From: Quillaja saponaria
Lineage: Eukaryota; Streptophyta; Magnoliopsida; Fabales; Quillajaceae
DNA: 64,000 nucleotides
Assembly (NCBI GenBank): GCA_029379385.1
Contig: CM055611.1
Span: 6,820,001-6,884,000, forward strand
Direction: 5' to 3'
Below are positions 37,317-47,961 of the stretch, piece by piece. Below the pieces are notes generated by a model. That model had not been told where the DNA came from, did no database searches, and worked only from the letters and a program-made list of their open reading frames with translations. The stretch's first letter is position 1, and the number at the start of each line of letters is the position of its first letter. A program made the translations under genes and the position numbers.

Positions 37317-38350
37317 GTGATAAGTCTATGAAATAGACTTATATTACATATCCTTTTACCCATTTCTTTTAGCTATGTTCTTGAATTGTAGTTGAAGTTT
37401 GCTTAGTTTTTAGTTAAATTATGGTTGAGTCCTTATCATATTAGAATGTCAAATCCTAATTGATTTTGATTAAGATTTAAGTTTTTAACATGAGTTCCAA
37501 CTCATATTAACTTAGATTATGTGTTTTGAAGGTTTAATACTTAAAGGAGTCCCATTGGAAGTCATATTCAAGCTCAAAACACTCAAAAATTAAAAAACAG
37601 TGTGTGCTGCCAGGATCAAGGCTAAGGTTGCAGCACTAGGGGTGCTAGAAAAGCGTGGCCACAGCACCAAAAGTGCTACTTTATCCGATTTTAAGAGCCA
37701 CGGTGCCAGAAAAGTGTGGCTGCGTGCTGGTCCGATTCCTAGTACAAATTGAACTCAAATTGAGGGTTTCAAAGCCTATAAGATGGAATAGCTTAGGGGA
37801 TTCAAAAGGACACAAGTTAGCTAAGAATTTATAGAGCTTAAGAAAGGATTAAGGGTGTAAGGAGCAAGAGGAGCCTAGGAAATTAAAGATTGAAGTTTGA
37901 CAACTTATCAATTTTCTTTCTTTTTACCTTATACTTTTCTTGTATTTGTTTGATGTTTTCTTTATTTTAATCTATGTTTACACTAAGTAGCATAGAGTAG
38001 TTCTCTTTTTAAAAAATATATTATCACAAGCAACTCGAAAGAAACTTATAATTGAACAAGAACCCTAGGTTAATAATTTGGTGTCATAACTAAGCATGAT
38101 AAGATAATAATAATCCAAGTGAGTAGTGAGGGAATTTGTAATTCTAGGTTTTCTCCATTACTTTTCAAAGTTTACTTGCTTTAGTTTAATTAGCTATTCA
38201 CTCTCAAAGTTTTATTTGTTGGGATAAAATTAAGGTTGATAAATTTTAGTACTTAATGTTTGTTAGATATAATTCCTCATGGGAACGATCTCTACTTTCA
38301 TTTTATTACTTATTCAAGATACATGTGCTTGCTTGGTAAATTCGACAACA
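37317..38350 (+). repeat. Gypsy-type LTR-like sequence
   Basis: Starts near TGATAAGTCTATGAAATAGA, a small palindrome typical of some plant gypsy LTR ends. The middle carries repeated GTGCYAGAAAAGYGTGGC words (37615-37740). The end has the motif CTCATGGGAACGATCTCTAC followed by ACATGTGCTTGC, common at the 3' part of plant gypsy LTRs. No matching partner LTR or clear target duplication is visible, so solo or truncated. Confidence 0.4.
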
Positions 38351-38689
38351 CAATAACTAGTCAAATTAAAACTCTAGAGAAGGCTAACAAGGTGGCAAAT
38401 AGCCAACAGAGCTTTGGTCAATTTTTGTGCTCAAAAACTAGTTTTCAGAGGACTTTGGTCAATAAAAAGTATAGCTTTAATTAGCCATTAGTCTACAATT
38501 AGTGGTTGATTATTATTTCGATTTTGTGTCTTCCTATTTACTTTAGCCATTTTGAGTTTTAATTGTTGTTAAGTTAATTAAATTATAACAGCCAAGTTTA
38601 TTAGCAATTTAAGTATTTGTCTAAATTTCCTTTTATTAAGGAAGTAGTAGGCAGTAATAGAATATTTTCTTTTCAAGTGATGACGATCC

Positions 38690-40075
38690 AAGCATAAGTT
38701 TTTATTCAATTACAAGAGCGTTTTTGGTTGATCAGCCTTCCTAGGTGGTTTCCATCCAACATGGGGGATCCACAGCCACCTTTCACCATGGTTACCCTCT
38801 GTGGATTGCTCTAAGAGCTTCTAAAAACTAAAGCTCAAGAACTACTAAGCTTTCTCTTTTCCTTTCTGCCTTCTTTGTATCAAGAAACTTCAACCCTTGA
38901 CATTATCCAACCTCCTCAAGATTAGCAACCATCCTCCTCTCATCCATCCAAAGCATCCACCTTACACTCTCATCAAAGCTCCAACACTAATTGCCCCTTA
39001 ACTCCAGTCGTGCAACCTATGCCTCAACGTCTTATGATTTCAAAAGAATCAAACCATAGCGTCCATGGCTTCTCCAAAAAGTCTTTTACTGTCATCGTTG
39101 CTCAAGGTTCCCAAGTTTCAGCCCTATCATCTTTATTATCTCATAAGGAAATCTCAACATATAGAGGAGTGCCTATAGTGTATTCTCAAGAAATTAAAAC
39201 CCTTACTGCCCCTTTCAAGTTTACATTGGTAGGCAAGTTTTCACATGGGAGACCTTCCATGGTAGATATACGTAAATCCTTTGCAGTCATAGGACTTACA
39301 GCTTCGGTGTGTATTAGTCTTCTTATTCATAAACACATCTTACTTGAAGTCTTTAATAAGGAGGATCTTCAAAAATTATGGTGTAGAGTTCAATGGTTTA
39401 TACAACATTTTCCCATGCTAGTTTTCAAGTGGTCTACAAACTTTAGACCGGATCAAGAATCTTCAATAGTTTTGGTATGGATCAACCTCCCAAATCTGCC
39501 TATTCATTTTTATTCCAAAGAAAATCTTTTCCTAATTGCTAGTATAATAGGAAAGCCTTTAAAATTGGATGGTGCCTCGGCTTCAAGAACTCGGCCAAGT
39601 ATTGCACTTGTGTGTGTAGAGCTAAATCTTATAAAACCTATTCAAGAATGGGTTTGGATTGGTTGTGGAGACGAAAAAGGTTTTTTTGCTAAATCTTATA
39701 AAACCTATTCAAGAATGGGTTTGAATTGGTTGTGGAGACAAAAAAGGTTTTTTTTAGAAAGTAAGCTATAAGAATGTGCCTAGCTATTGCACCCATTGTT
39801 TACGGTTTGGACATACAAAGAATCAGTGTAAATCTCTACAAGAAAATAAAACATTCTTTTATGGCAGCCAATGCTTAAGATGAAGATCAATCCAAGAAGT
39901 CTCAAGATTCACATCCCAAAGTACAAGAAAAGGTTTCTCACAAGACTTTTCAAGAACCACAAATTTTTTTCTCAAGGCAAAGCTAAAGAAGTTTGGAAAC
40001 AAAAGGGCAAAAGCAAGTTGAATAAGAGGTTAATCTTAATAGCTCTTGGCAGCCATTGATCAAGGGCAGTTCTTC
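38690..40075 (+). pseudogene. L1-type LINE ORF1 (DUF4283 and zinc knuckle)
   Basis: The frame 39010-39771 contains a DUF4283-like RNA-binding domain: FTLVGKFSHGRPSMVDIRK, LLEVFNKEDLQKLW, FPMLVFKWSTNFRPDQESS, VWINLPNLPIHFYSKENL and IGKPLKLDGASASRTRPS. The CCHC knuckle that should follow (SYCTHCLRFGHTKNQC, about 39780-39830) is in another frame, because a 67-bp tandem duplication (39621-39687 and 39688-39754) shifted it. Translation probably began near ATG 38759, but the stretch to 39010 has stops. The domain order fits ORF1 of plant L1 elements; ORF2 continues after an insertion at 42600. Confidence 0.75.
39621..39754 (+). repeat. 67-bp tandem duplication in LINE ORF1
   Basis: Two adjacent nearly identical units beginning GCTAAATCTTATAAAACC, with three or fewer differences. 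Since 67 is not a multiple of three, the second copy is read in another frame and the ORF ends at 39769-39771. Confidence 0.85.
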
Positions 40076-40109
40076 TAAGACACAATCCTCTTTAGTGGTA
40101 CTTCAGATT

Positions 40110-41640
40110 TAGATGGGTATTGATAGAAATGTGGTGGGCTTTGACACCACTTTGTTAGAATATGTAATTAGCACACATGACCACTTTGTTAGAATGTGGT
40201 GGGAGCTCACATACTCAAACACACATTTAGACATTTAGACATTTATAGATGAAAAGATAATATTGTAAGGGAATATATCATTTTATAACCAATACAAATG
40301 GTGATGCCACTTGGGATAAACCCAAATGTTACAAGACTCAGTATAATATATATATATATACCAGTAACTCTAACTCACTAACTTGTAACTCTCTACTACC
40401 TAATAACTCACTACTAATAAGGTTTAAAAACCCATTACTAGCAATGAAACTCTCACTAATACACAATTCATTACAATTTCATGACTCACCACTAACACAT
40501 AATTAACTACTAATTCATATCACTAATTATTTTATTAATTCTCCTTGGAGTTAGAAATACTAAAAGACCAATTTCAAATTACAATTTCAACACTCTCCCT
40601 TAATTTGAAATTTTCTTTTTTTATTCTTATATGGAGTGTCTATAACATGTTGATCACGTGAATTGTCTTAAAAATTGCCCACTAATTGACTATTGATTTC
40701 CAATAACCAAATTTGCAATTTTTCTTCCTTCTTAGAATAGCTATACAACTTACTAATTCTTTTCTTGATCTTCACCATCAACTAACTTTACAATAACAAC
40801 ATCAAGTTTTTCTTCATTTGTTTCTCTTCAAAGAATTTGTTGTTTTCTTTCATAAATCTACAATAATTTTTCCAAAAGACTTCAATAACTTCTTCACTTA
40901 TGTCCATCTGTTGAACACATTTTTTCCCCTCACTTGAGCTGGGCTCTTGTTCATAACAATTTTTTTTTTCACTCAACAATATTCTCTTCCACCTCAGAAA
41001 CATTAGTCTTATCATTTTTTTCCTGTCAAGTGAAGCTTCCATACCACATTCATTCACCGTCACTCATTTTACTCATGAGTATTATACTTCATCATGGGTT
41101 GCACATCCAGTGTCTTCTTCATGCTCTAACGATAAGTCTCTTTACATGGATAACCTCACATTATCTAACTTCAATTGTGAGCAACACTTGTATCTTATTC
41201 CCCATAGCTAATATCCCAGCAGAACGATAAGCTTTGATACCACTTTGATGGAAATATGGTGGGCTCTGATACCACTTTGTTAGAAATGTGGTGAGCACAA
41301 TACACAAATTAAAGAATATGAACAAATTGGAATACTCAAAAACAATTTCTACTTTCTTGATATCAAATTGAAAACATACAATGGGTATTTATAAGACTCA
41401 TAATAATAACTCTAAAGTCACATAACTAAATGTGCACTAATATGACCTTAACATTAATTACCTTCCACACTAAAGACTCCAACCCATTACTACAATTTTA
41501 TTACACATTAACAACAACCAAAAATAAAAAACTTTCACTAACATACAATAATTTATAGCCAACCATTTAAGAAATTAATTACCTTTTAAAATCCATTACA
41601 TCAAAATAACTCACACCTTTCTAACTTCCACTAACAATTT
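40110..41640 (-). mobile_element. Short copia-like LTR element, minus strand
   Basis: Two related LTR-like blocks (about 40187-40594 and 41278-41636) share the inner end TGTTAGAA(A)TGTGGTG and similar CACTAACACACAATT-rich bodies. On the minus strand, TGGTATCAGAGC-type primer sites follow the right block. The left block is preceded by a purine tract (AAATTAAGGGAGAGTG, reverse complement of about 40596-40615). The internal part is only about 680 bp and lacks pol. The minus frame at 40788-41063 is acidic/basic and unassigned. LTR-end plus PBS segments are repeated at both edges (40110-40190 and 41230-41280), suggesting nested or tandem insertions. It interrupts the LINE between ORF1 and ORF2. 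Confidence 0.5.
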
Positions 41641-42086
41641 ATCATAGGAAAATAAAGTTTATCATTTTCAACAGGTATATGGGCTGGTTGAACAAGGTAC
41701 CTCACAGTATAGTACAAGATATTCAAAGTAATAAAGATCAAGAAAAGGATGGTGGGTGTCAAGAAGATGATGGCGTGCAGATTATGGATAACTTTAATTG
41801 TATGGAGCATGAGAAATTTGATATTTATGCACAAATAATAGAAATTTTAGTTTTACTAGATATAGAGAAAAGAACATCATCAAAACCACATAACTATCAA
41901 TGAAACCAACTATGCTTACAACACTTAACCAATCAAACTAAGAAACTAAGTTTTGTGGCATCAAGTGACAGTCTAGCTGTGTAAAAATTTTATATTTCAT
42001 CTGTTTATTTTCCTATGTTTTCACATAAAAAATAAAACCTTTAAAAACTACTAGAAAAGACATAGTTCAAAGAAATACAAACGGAC
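41641..42086. other. Spacer between LTR relic and gene fragment
   Basis: The frame 41679-41903 (acidic, no family features) is not called. The rest is AT-rich. Confidence 0.3.
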
Positions 42087-42352
42087 CTACAACTTGCTGA
42101 CCTTTATAGAACACACGACCGAGCTTAAGAGTAAAGAGAGAAGGATCTGTATACCAAGAACTTGGCAGAGTTACAGCTTCCTCTATAGGAATCTTTGGGT
42201 TGAACTCATTAACAAGTCTCTGAACTTTAGGTGAGACATCGGAACGGGGGAAAAGATTTTGGTTGCTAATAGAGCAAGCAATGAAAATTCGACTCAGATG
42301 ATTCTGTCTGTTCTACAAGTAGGGAAACAAAGGGTGTTAGCACCATCGTCAT
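42087..42352 (-). pseudogene. Choline monooxygenase-like first-exon fragment
   Basis: The minus-strand translation gives IACSISNQN, SDVSPKVQRLVNEFNPKIP, then EEAVTLPSSWYTDPSLFTLK and RVFYKGQQVVG. This strongly resembles the N-terminal part of plant choline monooxygenase, the plastid Rieske iron-sulfur oxygenase that makes betaine aldehyde from choline, just upstream of the Rieske domain. An ATG with a Ser/Leu-rich start lies at 42352, but one frameshift separates it from the conserved part. The homology ends at 42087, exactly before GT (42086-42085), as at an exon-intron junction, so this looks like a captured genomic piece and not a processed copy. No Rieske or catalytic domain is present. 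It lies between an LTR relic and LINE ORF2, so it was probably carried or stranded by transposition. Confidence 0.7.
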
Positions 42353-42599
42353 CGTCGACTTGGCAGAAGTTACAAAGAATGGAGCTCAGCTACTTTCACA
42401 GTAGATTCACTATTGAGTTTGTGTGAAAATAAGAGTACAGTACGTAATTACAAAATTATCCAAAATACTTTTTAAGTAACACCCCTTTAAATTTTTCCCT
42501 CTTATATTTTTATTAGGCCCAATCACCAAAAACAATTGATAAATTTTACGATTTTCTTTATTATTACAAATATAAAATATAGTTGATTATACAAGCGAC

Positions 42600-45500
42600 A
42601 ATTACAAAGGGAAGCTCTAAGTTGATGTTCTTGTGAGCCAAAAAGATGTCCAAGAATTGCAAGAAAGTGATTAGCTAGCTCGAGAAAGTGAGTCTATTAT
42701 TGTGGGAGGTGATTTAATTATGTATTAGTTTAAAAGAAAGTGGCTGGTCTACGTGCTTGTTTTAATTATGAAGCAGTTGTTGATTTTTTAGGTACACTTA
42801 CGGTTTGTGATCTTCATAAGGTCCTTCATTTGGGCTTTACCTTTACTTGTACTAACAAGCGTCTTGAGACTGCCCGTATTTTAAAAAGGTTAGACCGAAT
42901 CTTTATTAATTCTTATTGGATTGATGTGTCTTTTCATGTGAATCAGCTTAATAGGAAATTCTCATATCATAATCCTTTTAAGCTTGAGGTTAAGTTGCCC
43001 GGTAATATTTTCCATGCTCCTTTCCATTTCCTCAATGTTTAGTGCAAGCATCACTGTTGTATGGCAATAGTGAAGTAAGCTTAGGACGAACCTTTGATTT
43101 GGAACCCAATGTATGTTATGGGAGCCAAACTTAACCGCTTGAAAAAAGTCCTTCATTGCTGGAACAAGGATGTTTTTGGCAACATTCCAAACAAAATGAA
43201 GTTTGCTGTAAAGTTAGTTGCATAAATGGAAGTTCTAGCTAATAGAAAGGATGTTTCTTAAGAGGAGCTTTGCAGGGTGACAACAATTTTAGAGGCGAAA
43301 CTTGATATGGAGGAAGAATTTTAGAGGCAAAAATCATCCATTTGGTGGCTACAAGATGGAGATCGGTGCATTAAATTTTTTCATGCCTTAGTAAAAGCCA
43401 AAATGAGCAGGTTGGCTATTCATAGAATTAAGGATGCTTCGAGTGTTTGGATTGATATAAGGAAGATATTGATTCTGCGGCAGTCGAACACTTTTCTTAC
43501 TTATTCTCAGAACAAAGTACAAATGTTGATATTTCTTTTCTTAATTGCATTCCTCCTTCGGTTACTCTGGAACAAAATGAATTATTGAATAAGTTTCCTT
43601 CTGAGGATGAAATAAAAAAGGCATTTTCTCATCTTGATAAGAACAGTGCTGCGGGGCCAGATGGTTTCAATGGCTTTTTCTTTGTTTATTGCTGGCCTAT
43701 CATTACTAGTGATGTGACAAAGGCTATACAAATTTTATTTTATTTTTGTTGGGGGTGACTTATCTAAGTTTGTTAGTAGGCACTGCTATTGTTTTATTGC
43801 CTAAAGTAGACTTTCCACAAAATTTCTCTGATTTGAGGCCAATAAGCTTATGTAATTTCATCTCTAAAATAATATCCCTGAGTCGGGTTAATCGTTTGAA
43901 TTTAGTTGTGAGTGGCTTAGTGTCAAAGGAGCAAAATAGTTTCTTGAAGGGTTATAGCATAGTTAAAAACATTGCATTGGCACAAGAATTATGTCATGAT
44001 CTATCTAAAAAGAATAAGGGGGAAAATGTTATTTTAAAGCTTGATATAGCTAAGGCATATGACCTGGTAAATTGGTTCTTCCTTATTTTAGTACTTCATA
44101 AATTTGGCTTCTTGGAGTATTGGATAGATTTAATTTAGCAAATGATTTCCATCCCTTGATACTTAGTGATAGTTAATGGTAAGAGTACAGGTTTTTTCAA
44201 GTCCTCAAATAGTCTTAGGCAAGGTGATCCCCTCTCTTCTATTCTTTTTATTATTGCATCAGAAGCTTTAAGTCTTGGTTTAAAGCATTGTATGGAAAAT
44301 GCAGATGTGGATTATTTTTTTCATCATTCCAGTGTTCCTAAGATTTCTCACCTAGCTTTTGCAGATGATATCATTATTTTTTCTAATGGTAGAAAGAGAT
44401 CTTGTGAAGCTCTCATACGGTTCTTAGCTGAATATAAGAGGAATTCAAGTCAGTTAGTGAACAAAACTAAGAGTTGCTATATCACAAGTTCTAAGACCTC
44501 CACTCACCCTCTTTGAATTATTAAAAAGGAAACTAGTTTCCAGCATAAAAAAATTCCTGTTACTTATTTAGGTTGTCTGTTATTTGTGGGAAGAAAGAAA
44601 GTTTCCTTGTTTGACAACATGGTAGCGAAGATTTAGAAACTTATTGCCTCTTGGTCTTCTAATAGCAAGGTGGCAAGTTAGTTCTCATTAAACATGTGCT
44701 TTCCTCTATGTCTTTATATTTACTGAGTGCATTGGATCCCCCCAAAACTGTTTTTAATAGAACTAAAAAAGCTTTAGCTAATTTCTTTTGGAGTGAAAAT
44801 GATGGCAAAAGAAAGTTCCATTGGTGTTCATGGAATCTTATTTGTCTTCCTAGAAAGGAAGGTGGTCTTGGATTAAGATCCTTATCTGATGTTTGTTTGG
44901 CCTTTTCCATGAAACTATGGTTTATTTTTCGTAAAGGGCAATCTTTGTAGGCTTGCTTTATGCTTGCCAAATATTGGAAGATAATGCATCCTGTTATGGC
45001 TAAACCTACCAATGCTTCCCCAATGTGGAGACGCCTTGCATCGGAGTGAATTTTTGTTAAACCATATTTGTTTTTGATTGTTAGGAAATGGCATATTAAT
45101 TTGTGGTATGATAAATGGTATGATCTATTGGCCTTCTTTACCTCTTGATGAATGATATTCCAAGAGATTTTACTGATTGGGGGTGGCTATCTTTTCTACT
45201 TTAATAAGTGAGGAAAGTTCTTTTTTGCCTTCTTTGGCTTTGCGAAATTTAATTGGCCTTCATTTATCTTTTTATATGGATGATTATCTTATATGGTAGG
45301 GTAGGAGTTTTCTCTACTTATTTGGCTTGGGAGGTGATTAGAGTTAGAGGAATAATGAGACCGAGTTTTCACCATATGTGGCTGGGTTTACTACCCATGA
45401 AAATTTCTGTTTTTGTGTGGAAACTTTGGAATGGCTACTTTGCTATTGATAGTATTATTGTGTGTTTTCAGTATGCAATTGTATCTAGGTGCATATGTTT

Positions 45501-46420
45501 TTGTTCACATACTGTTGAGACTATTCAACATTTATTCATCTCTTCTCAAACTACAAGGGAAGTTTGGGCTTTTTTATGCACATTTTTGACTTGCAGTTTG
45601 AAATTCTTCAGGTTCGTGAAATGTTTGAGTATTGGTGAAGGCAAGGAAGTACATCTTTGGCAAGTTATTTGAGAAGTATTACAGTTTGCTTAATTGTGTG
45701 GGAAATATGGAAATCCAAAAATATTTCTGATTTTGAAAATATTCCATGAACTCACTTCATATTATTCGCCAAGTATTGAAAGTAATAGGCATTATTCTTG
45801 GCTCTTTAAAAGGAAAGCTAAAGTGTCGTTTCAAGGATGCATACCAACTTAGATTCTTCCCTTTTAGACTTCCAATGAGATTGAGTTTGAACCAAGCCAA
45901 GATTCTTAGATGATAGCCCCCTCCTATCTCTTTTTTTAAGCTTAATAGTGATGGTTGTTCTCGAGGCAATCCTGGGGAGGTTGCCACGGGAGGTATTCTA
46001 AGATCTAATACAGGTGAATGCCTTTGGCCTTTTGGTTCTTTCTTGGGCAATCAAACAAATATGGCAGCTAAATTTGAGGCATTCTACGAAGGATTGATGC
46101 ATTGTGTAACTAGAGGAATTCATAATGTTATTATCAATTCAGTTTATATGGCTCTTGTTCAATGTGTAAACAGTAAAACTTCTCCACTTTGGAAACTTCA
46201 TGGTAAATTCAGAGAGGCAAATCATCTGTTGCAAGAACATAGTATGCAAGTTTTCCATTGCTTTCGAGAGGTAAATGTCGTGGTTGACTTTTTGGTAAAT
46301 CATGCTTGTAATGAAAATGAGCTTTTCTTTTGGCGCTCTTCCAAGCAGCTTTAGAAGTTTGCTAGAGGAATTATAAATCTTGACAAGGTTCAAACGCCTT
46401 ATATCAAGCATGTCCGTTGA
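42600..46420 (+). pseudogene. L1-type LINE ORF2 (EN-RT-RNase H) relic
   Basis: The domain order is intact with many stops. Endonuclease C-terminus at 42740-43040 (VVDFLGTLTVCDLHKV, FTFTCTNKRLETARILKRLDRIF). RT: AAGPDGFNGFFF (about 43650-43682), FSDLRPISLCNFISKI (43827-43874) and ILKLDIAKAYDLVNW (about 44032-44076). Next come NSLRQGDPLSSILF (about 44208-44250) and the catalytic FADD (44358-44369). Then LPRKEGGLGLRSLSD (44850-44890), zf-RVT (45370-45600, VWKLWNGYFAIDS) and RNase H (45940-46350, NSDGCSRGNPGE). It is the same element as ORF1 at 38690-40075, split by the insertion at about 40110-42600. Not functional. Confidence 0.8.
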
Positions 46421-46672
46421 ATTAGTTTATTGTTGTTAGTTATGTTTGGTTTAGAAAGGAATGATATCCTATCTTTGTTTTTATTTTAAGTTTAGCTTGA
46501 TTTTTGTAATAAGATAGTAGTTCCATATTTATTGCTTTGGTTTAAGTTTTCTGTTTTGTTTTGTAGTGACTTAGACTATACTCTGGCCTATTTTGTAAAA
46601 TTTTAAATATTGTCTCAGGTCCTAAATAAGTTTGGGTTTAAAAAAAAAATTAAAAAAGAAAAAATAAAAGGG
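46421..46672 (+). mobile_element. LINE 3' UTR and A-rich tail
   Basis: Follows the last RNase H codons and ends in an A-rich tract (46640-46672, A9 then AAAAAAG / AAAAAATAAAA), the usual end of a target-primed LINE insertion. A target duplication against the 5' end near 38690 was not identified. Confidence 0.6.
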
Positions 46673-47239
46673 AAGTTGTAGGCCAATGGCCACATCATCA
46701 AATGAATTATAATACAAAGTCTTTCTTCAGAATTGAAGTATCTTTTTTCTACAATAATTCAGTCGTATACTAAAAAATTATAATTCGATCCTTTGTTGTG
46801 CCAGAGGAAAGAAAAACAAAGAAAAAAAGAATCCTTTCAATATTTTCTAAAATGTTAAATTTAGGTAGGAATATTGTTTGTTATTATATTTTTCAATGAC
46901 TATAAGTTTGAAACTAAGTCCTACACAAATTTCTAAATATAGTTATCATAATAAATTAACTATTATAATTCATGATTATCTTGTAATTTCTATAAAAATA
47001 AGTACATTACAAAAATAAGTGATTTTTGTAAAACTAACCGAGTTGAGTGCTTTGTATTTATATAATAAAAGCATTGTCTCTCTTGTAATAGATTTATGGT
47101 TGAATTTAACAAATTAAAACCTGTAACCAAGCAAAAAGTTATAATTGTTAATCAAAGTACTACTCTCTTTTTTTCTTTTCTTTTTATAATAATTACTCAA
47201 ATTCCTTAGCCCATATATTAACAAAAATGTTAACAGCTA
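46673..47239. other. Intergenic downstream of the BASS gene, no gene
   Basis: AT-rich, no recognisable content. Confidence 0.35.
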
Positions 47240-47428
47240 ACCCAACAAGGTATTGTTGAAATGATAAAGCACATTTAAGCGAAGCAGTTAAAGAGCCTCT
47301 GTAATATTAGAGATTCGAACCCACAGAAAAATACTTATGAAGAGAGACAATCACGAATCCCGAACAACATTAAGCTCACACCTAAAAAGTGTGAGAATAC
47401 TTGTAAAAAATAAAAAATAATAATAATA
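47240..47428 (+). mobile_element. SINE-like repeat
   Basis: A box-B-like GATTCGAACCC at about 47310-47320 follows a 5' part (GGTATTGTTGAAATGATAAA) that can be read as a decayed box A. The unit ends in TTGTAAAAAATAAAAAATAA followed by TAATAAT, a SINE-like tail. Box A is poor, so confidence is moderate. Confidence 0.4.
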
Positions 47429-47961
47429 TTGACATAGTTTTCTCAAAAAAAAAAATATATAGATATTTCAATAAAAATGCCTACTCTCCCCAAGAAGAAA
47501 TTTCTGGCTCTGCTATATCTCTACCACTTGCTGATGTAGTAATCAAGGTGGCTCTCACATGAAGCTAAGAAGCAACCAGTTTACCAATTTCAAAAGCATA
47601 GAAAGAGTGATTGGTTAGGAGACGGGAAGGAGGATAGAAGTGGAGAGTTAAAGAAAAATTTTAAATTTAAAAAGATTAGTAAAACTATTCTAAACCACTA
47701 TATTTTCATTTTACATTAGGCCTATACAGAATCAATTTTACATGCGCAGCTACACACGAGTTCTCCAACAACTGTACAACTTAGCTACAAGCATAGCTCC
47801 CAGTATATATGATTCTGGCTCTTGAATTTTGGTATATAATATTGGTACTAGACCAACTTCTGGTAGGTTCATAAAAGCCTTCCTATACAGTCATAAATGT
47901 ATATCTTTCTATCCCCATCTCTATTAAGTATTAACTCAATCTCACTAGTGCTGAAAAATTT
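47429..47961. other. 3' flank of the BASS gene
   Basis: Would contain the 3' UTR of the minus-strand gene. I see no clean AATAAA signal on the minus strand in 47700-47961. Confidence 0.35.

Noticed and set aside
37082..37336. An 84-residue plus-strand open frame
   Set aside because: No family features; it overlaps the start of LTR-like sequence.
47310..47320. A possible tRNA gene
   Set aside because: Only a box-B-like word is present; there is no cloverleaf, and the unit ends in a SINE-type tail.
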